From the NCBI GenBank assembly GCA_036971615.1, contig JAYKKR010000006.1, positions 806,001 through 870,000 on the forward strand: a stretch of 64,000 nucleotides of DNA, in the 5' to 3' direction. A program made the position numbers and the translations under genes. Under the pieces are notes generated by a model. The model saw only the letters and a list, made by a program, of their open reading frames with translations, had not been told where the DNA came from and ran no database searches. Shown piece by piece: positions 10,609 to 18,934 of this stretch (positions within the stretch are counted from its first letter, which is position 1; every line of letters begins with the position of its first letter). The DNA is from Amyloporia xantha. Its lineage: Eukaryota > Basidiomycota > Agaricomycetes > Polyporales > Adustoporiaceae.

Positions 10609-12730
10609 AGGCTAGGCATCCAAAGACTCTAAAGTACGACACATCTGGAACAGTACCATTCCATAATTCAATGGGAGTACGCCAGTGTGCTCTGCGGAAT
10701 GGCTGACGATTGTAAATATGAACGGCAGTTTCAACAGCAAGTTTCCAGAAGCCAGTGGATAAACCAGCATGATGACGCATAGCTTCTGCTTTTTCTACAA
10801 TAGTTTGCTGCCAACGTTCTGCACGTCCATTCTGCTGTGGACTTTGTGGCATAGATGCCTCGCGCTCAATACCATTTTCATGTAAATATTGTGTGAACTC
10901 TTCACCCATAAATTCTCCTCCTCTGTCAGAGCGGAAACGCTTAAGTCGCGTAGAAAGCTGAGTTTCCCCCCATGCTCGATAACTTTTAAAGCAGGTGAGA
11001 GCATCAGATTTCCGCTTAAGGTAATACATGACACCAAATGAGGAGAAGTCGTCGAGAAATGTGACACAATATTTGAAACCATCAATAGACAGAGATGGCA
11101 TCTCGACGAGATCTGAGTGAATAAGTTCCAATGGTTTAGAAGCGCGAGTAGAAGAGAGTGGGAATGGTTGTCTGTGGGACTTGCCAAGCGCACAACCAGC
11201 ACAAGGATCAGACTTTGGTGCTGAAGAAAGACTATCTGGTGCGCCATTAACATGATTAGGCAATTGACGAATAGTGTTACGTCCCGCATGACCAAACCGT
11301 TGATGCCACAAATCATAGTCAGTTTCCACAGATTGCAGAGTCTGAGGCCGGGTGTTTGGATGAAACACTTTGGTTTCAAGCCAATAGAAACCTGAACCAT
11401 CATGGCTTGATCGCGCAGTGAGGATTAGGTTCTCACCCGGTTTGGAGCCTGCCCAAAAATTCATAGTGTCCCCATGGGCACTATAGCAGCCTCCTTGGTC
11501 AATAATGGTACGTGGAGCAAAGAAACGATGAGACGCTTCAGGAATATAAAGGACAGATTTAAGAGTCAGGTTGACAATGATTCCGTCACTATTCTGATGT
11601 CTCAGAAGAACTATTCCAACACCTTTGATGTCTATGGTCTTATCTGCGCCAGCTAAGTGCGCATGACCAGGTACTGGAAATTCATGGTAGTGATCAAAAT
11701 CTTCAAAGACGTTTGTGACATGTGAAGTGCAACCTGAATCAACCATCCATCTTGCAATCTCATCTCCCACATGGTACAGGGAAAGGTTAATTGATTTGGA
11801 CGAAGAAGATGCTACCGTTACATCTGGTACAGATTCTATAAGAAGATTATTGACTTTTGCACCAGAATTCTGTCCCTGTCCTTGTGAAGCTCCAGTATTA
11901 CCATTATTTTGACCGTGATTCTGTCCACTTCCTTTATTATTTCCACCTTGATTACCGCCTTGCTTGCCCTTGCCTTTGCCCTGCTTATTCCCCTTTTGAG
12001 GTGGCTTTCCATCAGGCCAATGGTTCTCAGTCGAATGATTAGTCTTCCCGCAGATATTACATTTCTTTGGGAGACGAGTAGTCGACGAGACACGAGAGAC
12101 ATTAGCATTTTTAGAGGCCTGACGTCTAGCTTCTTCCTCAATTATTTTGGGGATGACATCTGCTGGTTTAAGTTTAGAAAGGTCTGTAACTGTAGCCAGC
12201 AGAGTCGAAGCAATGGTCTGATAAGAATTGGGCAAGGCGTTGACAATAATGAGGGCAGCAAATTGATCTGAGATGGCAATCCCAGCATCAACGGTACGAC
12301 TACGAATTTCCTCAAGTGCTGTTATCTGAGGGCGAAGAGGTTGGGCATCGTCAAAGCGAGTATTGAATAATTGTTGGAAGTAGACGAATGCACCAACAGC
12401 ACCAGGTTTGGCATACTGATCTTTAATTGCTTTCCACGCTGCAGCAGCAGTGGTAGTATTGCCAATGAGGAATTGTAGCGAGGAGGAAATATAGATGGTC
12501 ATCAAACCAAGTGCCTTGTCATTCTTCTCATCCCAAGCAGCCTGGATGGTAACGAGGTCTTCTCCAGCAGCTGCAACAGTAGGACGAGGAAGAGGTGTGC
12601 CTGAATTCCCTTCAACAATGTTCCAGGAACCAGACCATCTAAAAACACCTCTCATGGCGTTAGACCAGGCAATATAGTTTGTGCCATCAAAAATGGGAAT
12701 GGTGGAGGTAGGAATCTTGGAGGGATCCAT
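10574..12730 (-). CDS. Copia gag-protease-integrase
   Basis: The 718-residue frame starts at ATG 12730 (MDPSKIPTSTIPIFDGTNYI). It has a gag region with the usual WSNAMRGVFRWSGSW, a zinc knuckle of CCHH type (CNICGKTNHSTENHW, about residue 224-238), the aspartic protease signature WMVDSGCTSHV (about 328), the integrase HHCC region (WHQRFGHAG...CAGCALGK, about 475-520) and the catalytic core with HSDLVE (about 537), RSDRGGEF (about 602) and QNGRAER (about 637). A Gly/Asn/Gln-rich stretch follows the knuckle. The frame stops at VPEGATPG near 10574, where it should continue into reverse transcriptase; this is a frameshift of one base. All visible catalytic residues up to that point are present. 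Confidence 0.93.
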   Translation of the reverse strand: MDPSKIPTSTIPIFDGTNYIAWSNAMRGVFRWSGSWNIVEGNSGTPLPRPTVAAAGEDLVTIQAAWDEKNDKALGLMTIYISSSLQFLIGNTTTAAAAWKAIKDQYAKPGAVGAFVYFQQLFNTRFDDAQPLRPQITALEEIRSRTVDAGIAISDQFAALIIVNALPNSYQTIASTLLATVTDLSKLKPADVIPKIIEEEARRQASKNANVSRVSSTTRLPKKCNICGKTNHSTENHWPDGKPPQKGNKQGKGKGKQGGNQGGNNKGSGQNHGQNNGNTGASQGQGQNSGAKVNNLLIESVPDVTVASSSSKSINLSLYHVGDEIARWMVDSGCTSHVTNVFEDFDHYHEFPVPGHAHLAGADKTIDIKGVGIVLLRHQNSDGIIVNLTLKSVLYIPEASHRFFAPRTIIDQGGCYSAHGDTMNFWAGSKPGENLILTARSSHDGSGFYWLETKVFHPNTRPQTLQSVETDYDLWHQRFGHAGRNTIRQLPNHVNGAPDSLSSAPKSDPCAGCALGKSHRQPFPLSSTRASKPLELIHSDLVEMPSLSIDGFKYCVTFLDDFSSFGVMYYLKRKSDALTCFKSYRAWGETQLSTRLKRFRSDRGGEFMGEEFTQYLHENGIEREASMPQSPQQNGRAERWQQTIVEKAEAMRHHAGLSTGFWKLAVETAVHIYNRQPFRRAHWRTPIELWNGTVPDVSYFRVFGCLAYVHVPEGATPG

Positions 12731-12735
12731 GGCAA

Positions 12736-13176
12736 TCAGAATAAAATGTCAGGGCGAGTGTCAGACTGAAGGAGATAGGCGATGGAAGGTGATCGAGAAA
12801 TTGATGGAATTGATTGAGGAATTGATGGAGGCGATCGATCTGGTTTAACCTCTTTAACTTCTTGATCAAAAGGATCGGATCGAAGAAGTATAGCCCAAAA
12901 TGTATTGGAGAGGTTTGGAAAGTACTCTTCACTGTCAGTGTGACGAAGAGAGTTACTTTCAATATTGTATGGAAAATAACCAAGATCGTCGTCTGTAAGA
13001 CCACCAATATAATCGCCTGCGTAAGGGAATTTCCAGCTATAATCTGTTGGGTAGACAGATATAAGCTGTACTGGCTCTGGTGAAGATCCCTCTGAGTCGC
13101 CTGACTGAGATTGATCTGCCACTGGATCAGCTGCTTCTGATGAAGAAGTCAACGTCTCTAGCTCAAAGATGGACAC
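12736..13176 (-). CDS. Acidic ORF upstream of copia gag
   Basis: An open frame of about 146 codons ends in TGA at 12738-12736, five bases before the gag ATG. It is acidic and rich in Ser and Pro (EAADPVADQSQSGDSEGSS; SPPSIPQSIPSISRSPS). It has no ATG: the first sense codon after an in-frame TAA is GTG at 13176. Either it is translated from an upstream exon after splicing (aataag at about 13178 could be an acceptor), or it is chance or decayed coding sequence. I do not recognise a domain. It belongs to the retrotransposon by position. Confidence 0.4.
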   Translation of the reverse strand: MSIFELETLTSSSEAADPVADQSQSGDSEGSSPEPVQLISVYPTDYSWKFPYAGDYIGGLTDDDLGYFPYNIESNSLRHTDSEEYFPNLSNTFWAILLRSDPFDQEVKEVKPDRSPPSIPQSIPSISRSPSIAYLLQSDTRPDILF

Positions 13177-13559
13177 TTATTGAAGTGAACCTTTGTCCCA
13201 GCTAGCCGAAATAGCCAAGACGCAGGGTAGAGTCGAGGGAAGTGAGCGATCGAGACGAGACTATGCCGCAGAGGGTATTGCCCAAGGCCTAGCTAGCTAC
13301 TGTATAGTACTTCTATCTACAGCTACCTATGGAGCCGCAGAGTTTTGCTTCGCAGTTGCCTGAGGGCCCTGTTACGCCTTTGACTATTTCGCGTAAGGTG
13401 CCTTATTCCCAGGAGAGGATTTGGACCTCTAAGAGCCGCCCACTGAAGTGCAGACTCCCAAGAGTTCGTCACAAAACTGAGGACTGTGTACTTACGTAGT
13501 CTACTAAGGGGCCTTATAAGAAGAAGGCAATAGAAGGGGTAAATGCGCAAAAGTGAAAG

Positions 13560-14801
13560 TAGCGTCTCCTAAGTTCAGTTCGGTTCGGTTCAGCAGGTAT
13601 TTTGGCTGAACCCCGAACCAAACCTGCATGCATATCCCCGAACCTGAACCTGAACCTGAACTGAACCTGCTGAACCGGTTCGGCAGGTTCAGTTCAGGTT
13701 CAGAACTGGTTCGGACCTTCTGAACCTGTCATTTGGTCAAGTGTGCAAGGCAAGAAGATGTCACAAAACATATTTGTTTTGCATAACTTATGTGTTATAC
13801 AAAATGCGAGTGTCGGCGACGTGCAGCACCGGCATTTTGTTCTTGAGTTGCATTGCTGGCAGACCTGATGCCGTCGCTGGTGTCATGGCGCCCGACGCGT
13901 GTACGGACAACGCGTGATTCAGCGGCGTTGACAGTGATGCGTCTGTAGCGGCAGCAGCGCAACGTCAGTTGTTAGTCGATGTCACTAGCCGTGCCGCACC
14001 TTCACATGCTGCTAGTATTCGCGCGCCCGAGCTCATGCATGTCTGTCCAGTTCGCGAGGAGCGCCGCCTCGCCGATCGATGGCACTGGGTCACTCGCTGC
14101 ACCGCCCGAAATGTTGATGATCGGCTGCGGGACAGACGCGTTTGAGCGTGTGTACAGGATGTCGTACACGCTCTGCAGGACGGGTGCACCAAGGAGCACG
14201 AATGAATGCAGGCTCACCTGCAAAAATACAGCCGGCAGCTGCGCCTCCAACCTACGTCCGGCCCCGCCTCCTCGCAGCTTCCAGTCAGGAAACAGGACAT
14301 ACCAAACATTCTTGATATGTCTTCTGCACGCAACGAGTACACGTTGACATGCGCGCAGTGGGCTGCATAGCCGGCGTTCGTGAGAGGAGGCTGATGGTCG
14401 CGTGTCGGATGAAGGTAGGCATACATCGTGATACAAAGGGGTAGTCGGGGCGTCGTTTAGACACAGGTGGGTGACGGGGAGGTGTGTAGAAAGTGTCGTC
14501 ACATGTTGCGAGTGTCTGCCGGTCATCTGTAGCAAGGAAAAAGTGAGGAGAATGAGTGCGCGCACCTGCAATTGGGACGCATCGGCCAGGATTGATCATG
14601 ATCAAATTGATCAGTCTCCTAATCAGGTTCTCGGTTCGGACGCGTTCGCACCGCGTTCGGGCAACGCGCTGCACGCCCTGAACCGCGGACCGAACCTAGC
14701 GGGCAACGGCCGGACCGAACGTGAACCGGACCTGAACCTTAGGTCCGGTTCATCGGTTCGGGGTTCGGACCTAGGTTCAGGACTGAACTTCGGAGACGCT
14801 A
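13560..14801. mobile_element. Non-autonomous hAT-like element nested in the copia leader
   Basis: This 1242-bp insert is bounded by an 8-bp direct repeat AGTGAAAG (13552-13559 and 14802-14809). Its ends are inverted repeats TAGCGTCTCC[T/G]AAGTTCAGT (18 of 19 matching). Eight-base duplications and T-A-R-N-G ends are hallmarks of hAT transposons. Just inside each end (13570-13735 and 14625-14790) are dense clusters of GGTTC/GAACC words in both orientations, as expected for subterminal transposase-binding sites. No transposase is present. The interior (13740-14620) has a 189-codon minus-strand frame at 14002-14571 that I cannot identify; it could be captured host sequence or chance. Confidence 0.85.
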
Positions 14802-14864
14802 AGTGAAAGTGAAAGCGCAAATAGAAGAGTGAAGACAGATGACTGCACAGTAGTCAGACAGATT

Positions 14865-14884
14865 AGAGCGCGGGGCTCATAACC
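14865..14884 (-). promoter_or_regulatory. Primer binding site, complementary to initiator tRNA-Met anticodon arm
   Basis: Directly inside the 5' LTR, the plus strand reads AGAGCGCGGGGCTCATAACC. This matches the D-stem to anticodon-loop part of fungal initiator tRNA-Met, whose anticodon CAT sits in the CTCATAAC loop. The element's RNA (minus strand) is therefore complementary to an internal tRNA segment, not to the 3' CCA end. That is the half-tRNA priming known from copia and Ty5, in which cleaved tRNA-iMet primes first-strand synthesis. Confidence 0.85.
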
Positions 14885-15188
14885 TGTTGAGCGCAGACTA
14901 TAGAGGAGAGGAGGCTAATCCGTCTTGTATTCTAGTGGGCTGTAAGGCCCTGCTTATATACATGCATGAAAGGCTCCTTAGTAATCGTATCCAGAAACCT
15001 ATAGAATATCTGAGTAAGATATGAAGTCATAATGAAATCATAGTGGAGATTTCTTAGTAAGAAAGTGGAGCCTATGAAGTAAGACAAGAGCATACTATGG
15101 AACGTCATAGAACATCATAGAAATGAGTAAGTACTGACTACCAAGTATGGAAGTGCGACTACTATAGTTGGAAACTGATCGTTCAACA
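14885..15188 (-). repeat. Copia 5' LTR (right copy)
   Basis: This is the upstream LTR of the minus-strand element and is identical by eye to 8152-8455. The outer side abuts the second CCTAC (15189-15193). On the minus strand it holds the element promoter, with TATATAAG at 14960-14953. Confidence 0.95.
14953..14960 (-). promoter_or_regulatory. Candidate TATA box of the copia LTR
   Basis: TATATAAG on the minus strand lies about 70 bp before the end of the 5' LTR, a suitable place for starting the genomic RNA. The same octamer is in the left LTR. No transcript data support it. Confidence 0.45.
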
Positions 15189-15193
15189 CCTAC

Positions 15194-15408
15194 TGCTAAA
15201 GGAACTGCGCCAAAAATACCCAGGCAAATATCATAAGCTAATGCACGATATTTATCGTACCGCTATGTTTGTTTTTGTTGCTCTCCTCTGACAACTCACA
15301 ATAATGATCGTACTTCACAGCGGTTCGCGGCCGCTCGCAATGCATGGCCTTTCGCAGCAGCAAATCTTGGCTGGCGTTGACTGGGACCATATGGTAGATT
15401 CCGATTAG
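15194..15408 (+). pseudogene. DUF6532 gene, displaced 3' end
   Basis: After the second CCTAC the frame left at 8151 resumes: the restored codons read A-H-F-L-L-L-K-E-L-R-Q-K-Y-P-G-K (last exon to 15266). An intron at 15267-15320 (gtttgt...cttcacag) leads to a final short exon ending GVDWDHMVDSD with stop TAG at 15406-15408. Without that intron the frame would stop at 15289-15291. The short acidic end after a D-W-D motif is like other DUF6532 C termini. With 7 kb of retrotransposon in between, the gene is not expected to give a normal protein unless the insert is removed from the RNA. Confidence 0.85.
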
Positions 15409-16201
15409 GGACACAATCGGGCAGTTGCAGTGTTTGGATTGCGCAGCATATATGTTCCGTGACGGCTCAATTTCGGTTTCACCTGTAGTATTGTCAGATC
15501 GTTATAGTACTTTACCATCGCAGATTCGCAGTAATGTCATTCATTTGCTAGACAATGTTGGAATATTAGGCCGAAATGAATCTCTGAAATTCCTACTTCT
15601 TACGCCAGAAAGACTATAACATTACTGCGTATTGGCCAATTTTGCGCCATATTAGCTCATGTACGCCGGGGGGACCGCTAGTTTGCTTTAATAATGTGTA
15701 AACGAGATAATATGCTAATTCTGTCAATTCCGCGTAATTCAACAGAAAGATGCCTAGTTATAACTTATTACAGGTCATTATGGCGGGGGTTTTTTCCTGA
15801 TGAATGACCACAGGCCATCGCAAACTTCATCTTTCCAGTCTGTTTGCGCTTCATTGCATCCTCTATTCCCTACTTGTGCTCATCTCCTTACTGAACCTTT
15901 ATCGAGGGTACACACACCGCGGCATCCAGTCTAGCTCTACCCTTACGTCGACCGGCAACGCAGCGTCTGCGAGCATGACTTCCCCTAGACCTGTCTTGGT
16001 CCCTTGGCCAGTGGCCCAGCGCGCAGTAGAGAACGATGCAATGCGGTGTCAACTTGACGATTATATATATGTGCAGCTATTGTAGTACGAAATACCAACG
16101 GTCTGGATGCATTTATGATTCTATTGTACTATTATTCTCAGCTTATATACAGAAGTTTCGACGACGCGAACGGGGGGCGCGCCGTCATCATTCCGAATAC
16201 G
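15409..16201. other. Intergenic, no gene recognised
   Basis: Only short unrelated frames are present on both strands. I see no domain, no repeat and no RNA gene here. It separates the tail of the DUF6532 gene from the kelch pseudogene. Confidence 0.5.
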
Positions 16202-17912
16202 TCAACGTCGATTTCGACTTTGTCCCGTGGATCCCCCGGCACCCGCGGCAGCACCCTGCTTCATCTCGTCCTCATCCAAACCCGCCTCAACCAATATCTG
16301 CTCGACTTCCTTGAGAACTGGTTTGTATGTCCCTGCGAAACGAGAGATGATCAGTCCGCAGATTATGACGTGTCTATACATAGAGTATTTACCATATCTC
16401 TCCTTCGCCATAGCGAAGCCATCCCTGCGAAGTTGCTTGCCACGGCTATTGCTGCTTCCGTGCGCTTTGCCAGTCCAGTATTCGCCTGACCGCGACCGGG
16501 CCACATAAGCACTGGGCGCGACAGTCCAGACGGCCAGACTTACGCGAGCGGGTGTAGAACATCGCGAGCGACTCTCCCGGCAGGGGCGTGCTGATCACAT
16601 CCTCAGCGGATCGTGTCGAATCCTTCGCCACGCCCATAAATGCAGCAGCTTGCGAACGAAGCAAATCCTTGTTAGCGATAAATCCGGTTCTATGAGGTCA
16701 GCAGCTCTCACATTCTCCGCTTGGCTCAATTCTGGATTAGCTTGCTTTTTGGCCTCTGAATCTTTATCTTTTTTCGGTTGCATTCAACTCTTCAGAAAGT
16801 GTCGTGGTTTTGTCCCTATCGGCTTCGTCGTTGTGGTCTTCGGCTTCATCTCTATCCTCGTCCTCGTCCTCGTCATCATCATCACCCTCAGCACTAATCG
16901 AGAGCCCACTATCTTTGAGACACGTGTAGCGGTCGCCACATCGCCATCCTGCAATGTTCTCGAGGTGAGATGACAAGGAAATATGAGTATTGACCTTGAC
17001 AGCACGAACCGATGTCCCGATAGCGCCGTAGGTCGGACCTTAGTGTCAATGCGCTCCCATGCGTGCATTGTAATATCAAAGTGGTGGAAGGCGTTCTGAT
17101 ATAGCGAGGAGAATTCTCCGCCTGATCTACACGTCAGAATACCATACATGTATGGTGATTTCAGCGAAAGCAATATGGACAGAAGGACGGATTCCTACCT
17201 TAAAGATAGAGTCTTTCGCCGCCGCCGGCCGGACAGGCGATGGCAGCGTGCGCTGATCGTGGACCTGGGCAGGACGGGGAGACGAATTTGCGCCATTCAT
17301 CCTGCGAAGCAATCGACGAGTATCGGCATCAGCGATGTGTGATGTGATTCTAGGAGCCTCTCCACAGGCATGTCTACCTTCTCCGGAGAGTATCTAAACG
17401 CATCGTTGGAGAAGTACTACCAAGGGACATTGAGATCAGCAAATGGATCGATCACCCCTTTCGGTCGGGTCGTTCAGAGGGGGAGATGAACTCACTGCTT
17501 TGCCGTCATCACTGAAGAATTCGCCACCAATCCACCATAGATATGCCCCGCTTGGACAGGGGGTCAGCGTCGCGTTCGCTCGACGACTAGGTGGACCCTC
17601 CACAAGCTCCTCTGTCACTCAATGCGCTTCTTCCCATTCTTTTTGAATCTACTGATTCCATACGTCAGTCCAAAATTCCAGACGGACGAATCGGTATCGC
17701 CCGTGGATGGTAGAACAAAAAAGGACATGAAAATAGCAGCAAATACATACTCTACCCAGAATACCCTCGAGATCTCGGTTATCTTCTTCCTCGTCCTTCG
17801 ACTTTCCTACCTTCTTTATCTCCTATTGCTCGATCTTCTGTGCCGCTTTTGCTTTCTGGGCAGCTTCCACCGCAGCTTCAGATGTATCTTTACTAGACCT
17901 TTTCTTTGCCAT
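16202..17912 (-). pseudogene. Kel3/KLHDC4-like kelch-repeat protein with DUF4110, degenerate
   Basis: The minus strand starts MAKKRSSKDTSEAAVEA (ATG at 17912), a Lys/Ala-rich leader typical of fungal Kel3-like proteins, but TAG at 17825-17823 interrupts it. Kelch exons follow: PPSRRANATLTPCPSGAYLW and IGGEFFSDDGKA (17.5-17.6 kb), FSNDAFRYSPEK (about 17.4), DEWRKFVSPSCPGPRSAHA (about 17.25) and GGEFSSLYQNAFHHFDITM...WERIDTKVRPTALSGHR (about 17.1). After MAMWR (16950) the sequence leaves the family: the later kelch blades are missing. An acidic stretch (EGDDDDEDEDEDRDEAED) follows, then AFMGVAKDSTRSAEDVISTP and the DUF4110 end (EYWTGKAH...RRDGFAMAKERY, ILVEAGLDEDEMKQGA, stop 16202). The premature stop, a short in-blade loss (YRDF region) and a large deletion indicate a pseudogene. 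Confidence 0.85.
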
Positions 17913-18030
17913 GACGAGTGACTAGCCTGCCAATCGGGGGCAAGGCGAATCGTCACGGCTGCATAACCCATGCGATCATTTTGATCGTCTGGCTATCACA
18001 AAAGCCAGCCATAGCGCTCGCTCGCTTACA

Positions 18031-18370
18031 TTCCGGTCCTCGAGCAGCAAATCCAACCAACCGCGCATCCACCGCGAGTAATCATTGGGCCAGCTGTGGA
18101 ACGGCAAGCCACTGTGACTGTACTATCACGACCATAGGTTGACAAAAACAGGCAAAGCGCGGTAGAAAAGAATAAGTGCGGGGGATAGACACCCGAAATA
18201 AGATATCTAACAGTGGTAAAGGTAAGAGTGTACGTACCGTATTTGGACATAGCGCATAATACGTTGTAGTGTGGTCGATCCAGCCTGAGGAGCGAGTAAG
18301 CCTGCTCGTGCAGGGATGGGCGCGGCACACCCGGCTCGCTGAGAGACGTGTGGGCGGAGCTGTCCAACTT
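18031..18370 (-). pseudogene. Unidentified coding fragment (two exons)
   Basis: Two stretches look like conserved coding sequence. The first (about 18370-18240) reads LHEQAYSLLRLDRPHYNVL then CAMSKY and ends at a gtacgt donor. The second (about 18125-18031) reads GLPFHSWPNDYSRWMRGWLD then LLLEDRN and ends at gtaagc. I do not recognise the family. It directly abuts the magnesium-transporter fragment in another frame, so it is probably a piece of a third gene joined by rearrangement. Without start, stop or the rest of the domain I treat it as a remnant. Confidence 0.5.
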
Positions 18371-18378
18371 GATACGGT

Positions 18379-18932
18379 AAATAAGCCAGTGACGAGGTTC
18401 ATCGGGATGAGCACCGTACCCAGTGCAGTGAGCTTGGAGAGCACGTCGTTGATCTGATCGTTCGCTTCCGTCATCTCGATAGATATTCGCGCGAGATAGT
18501 TCGAGTGCGAGCGCGAAAGGATCTTTTCGTAATGGTTCAGGTTCTGCGTCATCGTGATCAAATGGTCTTGGATGTCGGAGAGATACAGCCCCTATCGCCA
18601 AAGGGATAGTATTCAGTATACAGGGTTCATCGATCAGTCAGGAATGAGATGAATACTGACAATGTCAGAAGTAGGCGCGACACGCCAGTTCTCGTTGCCG
18701 CGCTTCGCTAAGCCCTTAACGACATCCGCCTTGTTGCCCATGAGGCGCAACAAGCCCATAACCTTCTTCCGACACGTCCCAATCCTGCGCGCCTGGAATG
18801 AACATTAATCGGCTTCACCTAATATCGGACGACGCACCTCCTCAACATATCGCTTTGCTCGGCCTCCTTGAGAATAAGCACAAGCTCGTCGATGCTGTTC
18901 CTAACTCGATGAATGATGGTAAAGAGTGCCAA
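18379..18932 (-). pseudogene. CorA/ALR-type magnesium transporter fragment
   Basis: Three exons encode the part just before the membrane segments of fungal ALR/MNR2-like CorA proteins: IDELVLILKEAEQSDMLRR (about 18905-18788), IGTCRKKVMGLLRLMGNKAD and VVKGLAKRGNENW (about 18770-18665), and GLYLSDIQDHLITMTQNLNH, YEKILSRSHSNYLARISIEM and LTALGTVLIPMNLVTGLF (18597-18379). In the family VTGLF is followed by the GMN selectivity motif and a second membrane helix that carry Mg2+ across the membrane. Here both are absent and another sequence begins. The N-terminal cytoplasmic half is also missing; the upstream neighbour is a DUF7918 fragment read in a different frame. It is a non-functional internal fragment. 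Confidence 0.85.
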
Positions 18933-18934
18933 AG

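Larger units (their letters stand above)
8152..15188 (-). mobile_element. Ty1/copia LTR retrotransposon inside the DUF6532 gene
   Basis: A 7037-bp element lies between 304-bp LTRs at 8152-8455 and 14885-15188, which look identical by eye and begin TGTTGA and end TCAACA. The 5-bp target duplication CCTAC occupies 8147-8151 and 15189-15193. The coding order on the minus strand is gag, protease, integrase, reverse transcriptase, RNase H, which defines the Ty1/copia superfamily. The primer site is at 14865-14884 and the polypurine tract at 8456-8465. The identical LTRs imply a recent insertion. Two defects or additions are present: a one-base frameshift near 10590 and a hAT-like element at 13560-14801 in the leader. 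Removing the element and one CCTAC restores the host reading frame exactly. Confidence 0.95.

Noticed and set aside
13329..13496. Plus-strand 55-codon frame starting MEPQSFASQLPEGPV in the copia leader
   Set aside because: It is antisense to the element's transcript, short, and shows no family; probably chance.
13965..14426. Small Cys/His-rich minus-strand frames inside the hAT-like element
   Set aside because: They overlap one another in several frames and show no domain; only the 189-codon frame is mentioned as possible cargo.
14861..14890. Possible tRNA gene, because of the CTCATAACC anticodon-loop motif
   Set aside because: Only about 20 bases match, with no acceptor stem or TPsiC arm; the place beside the LTR shows it is a primer site.
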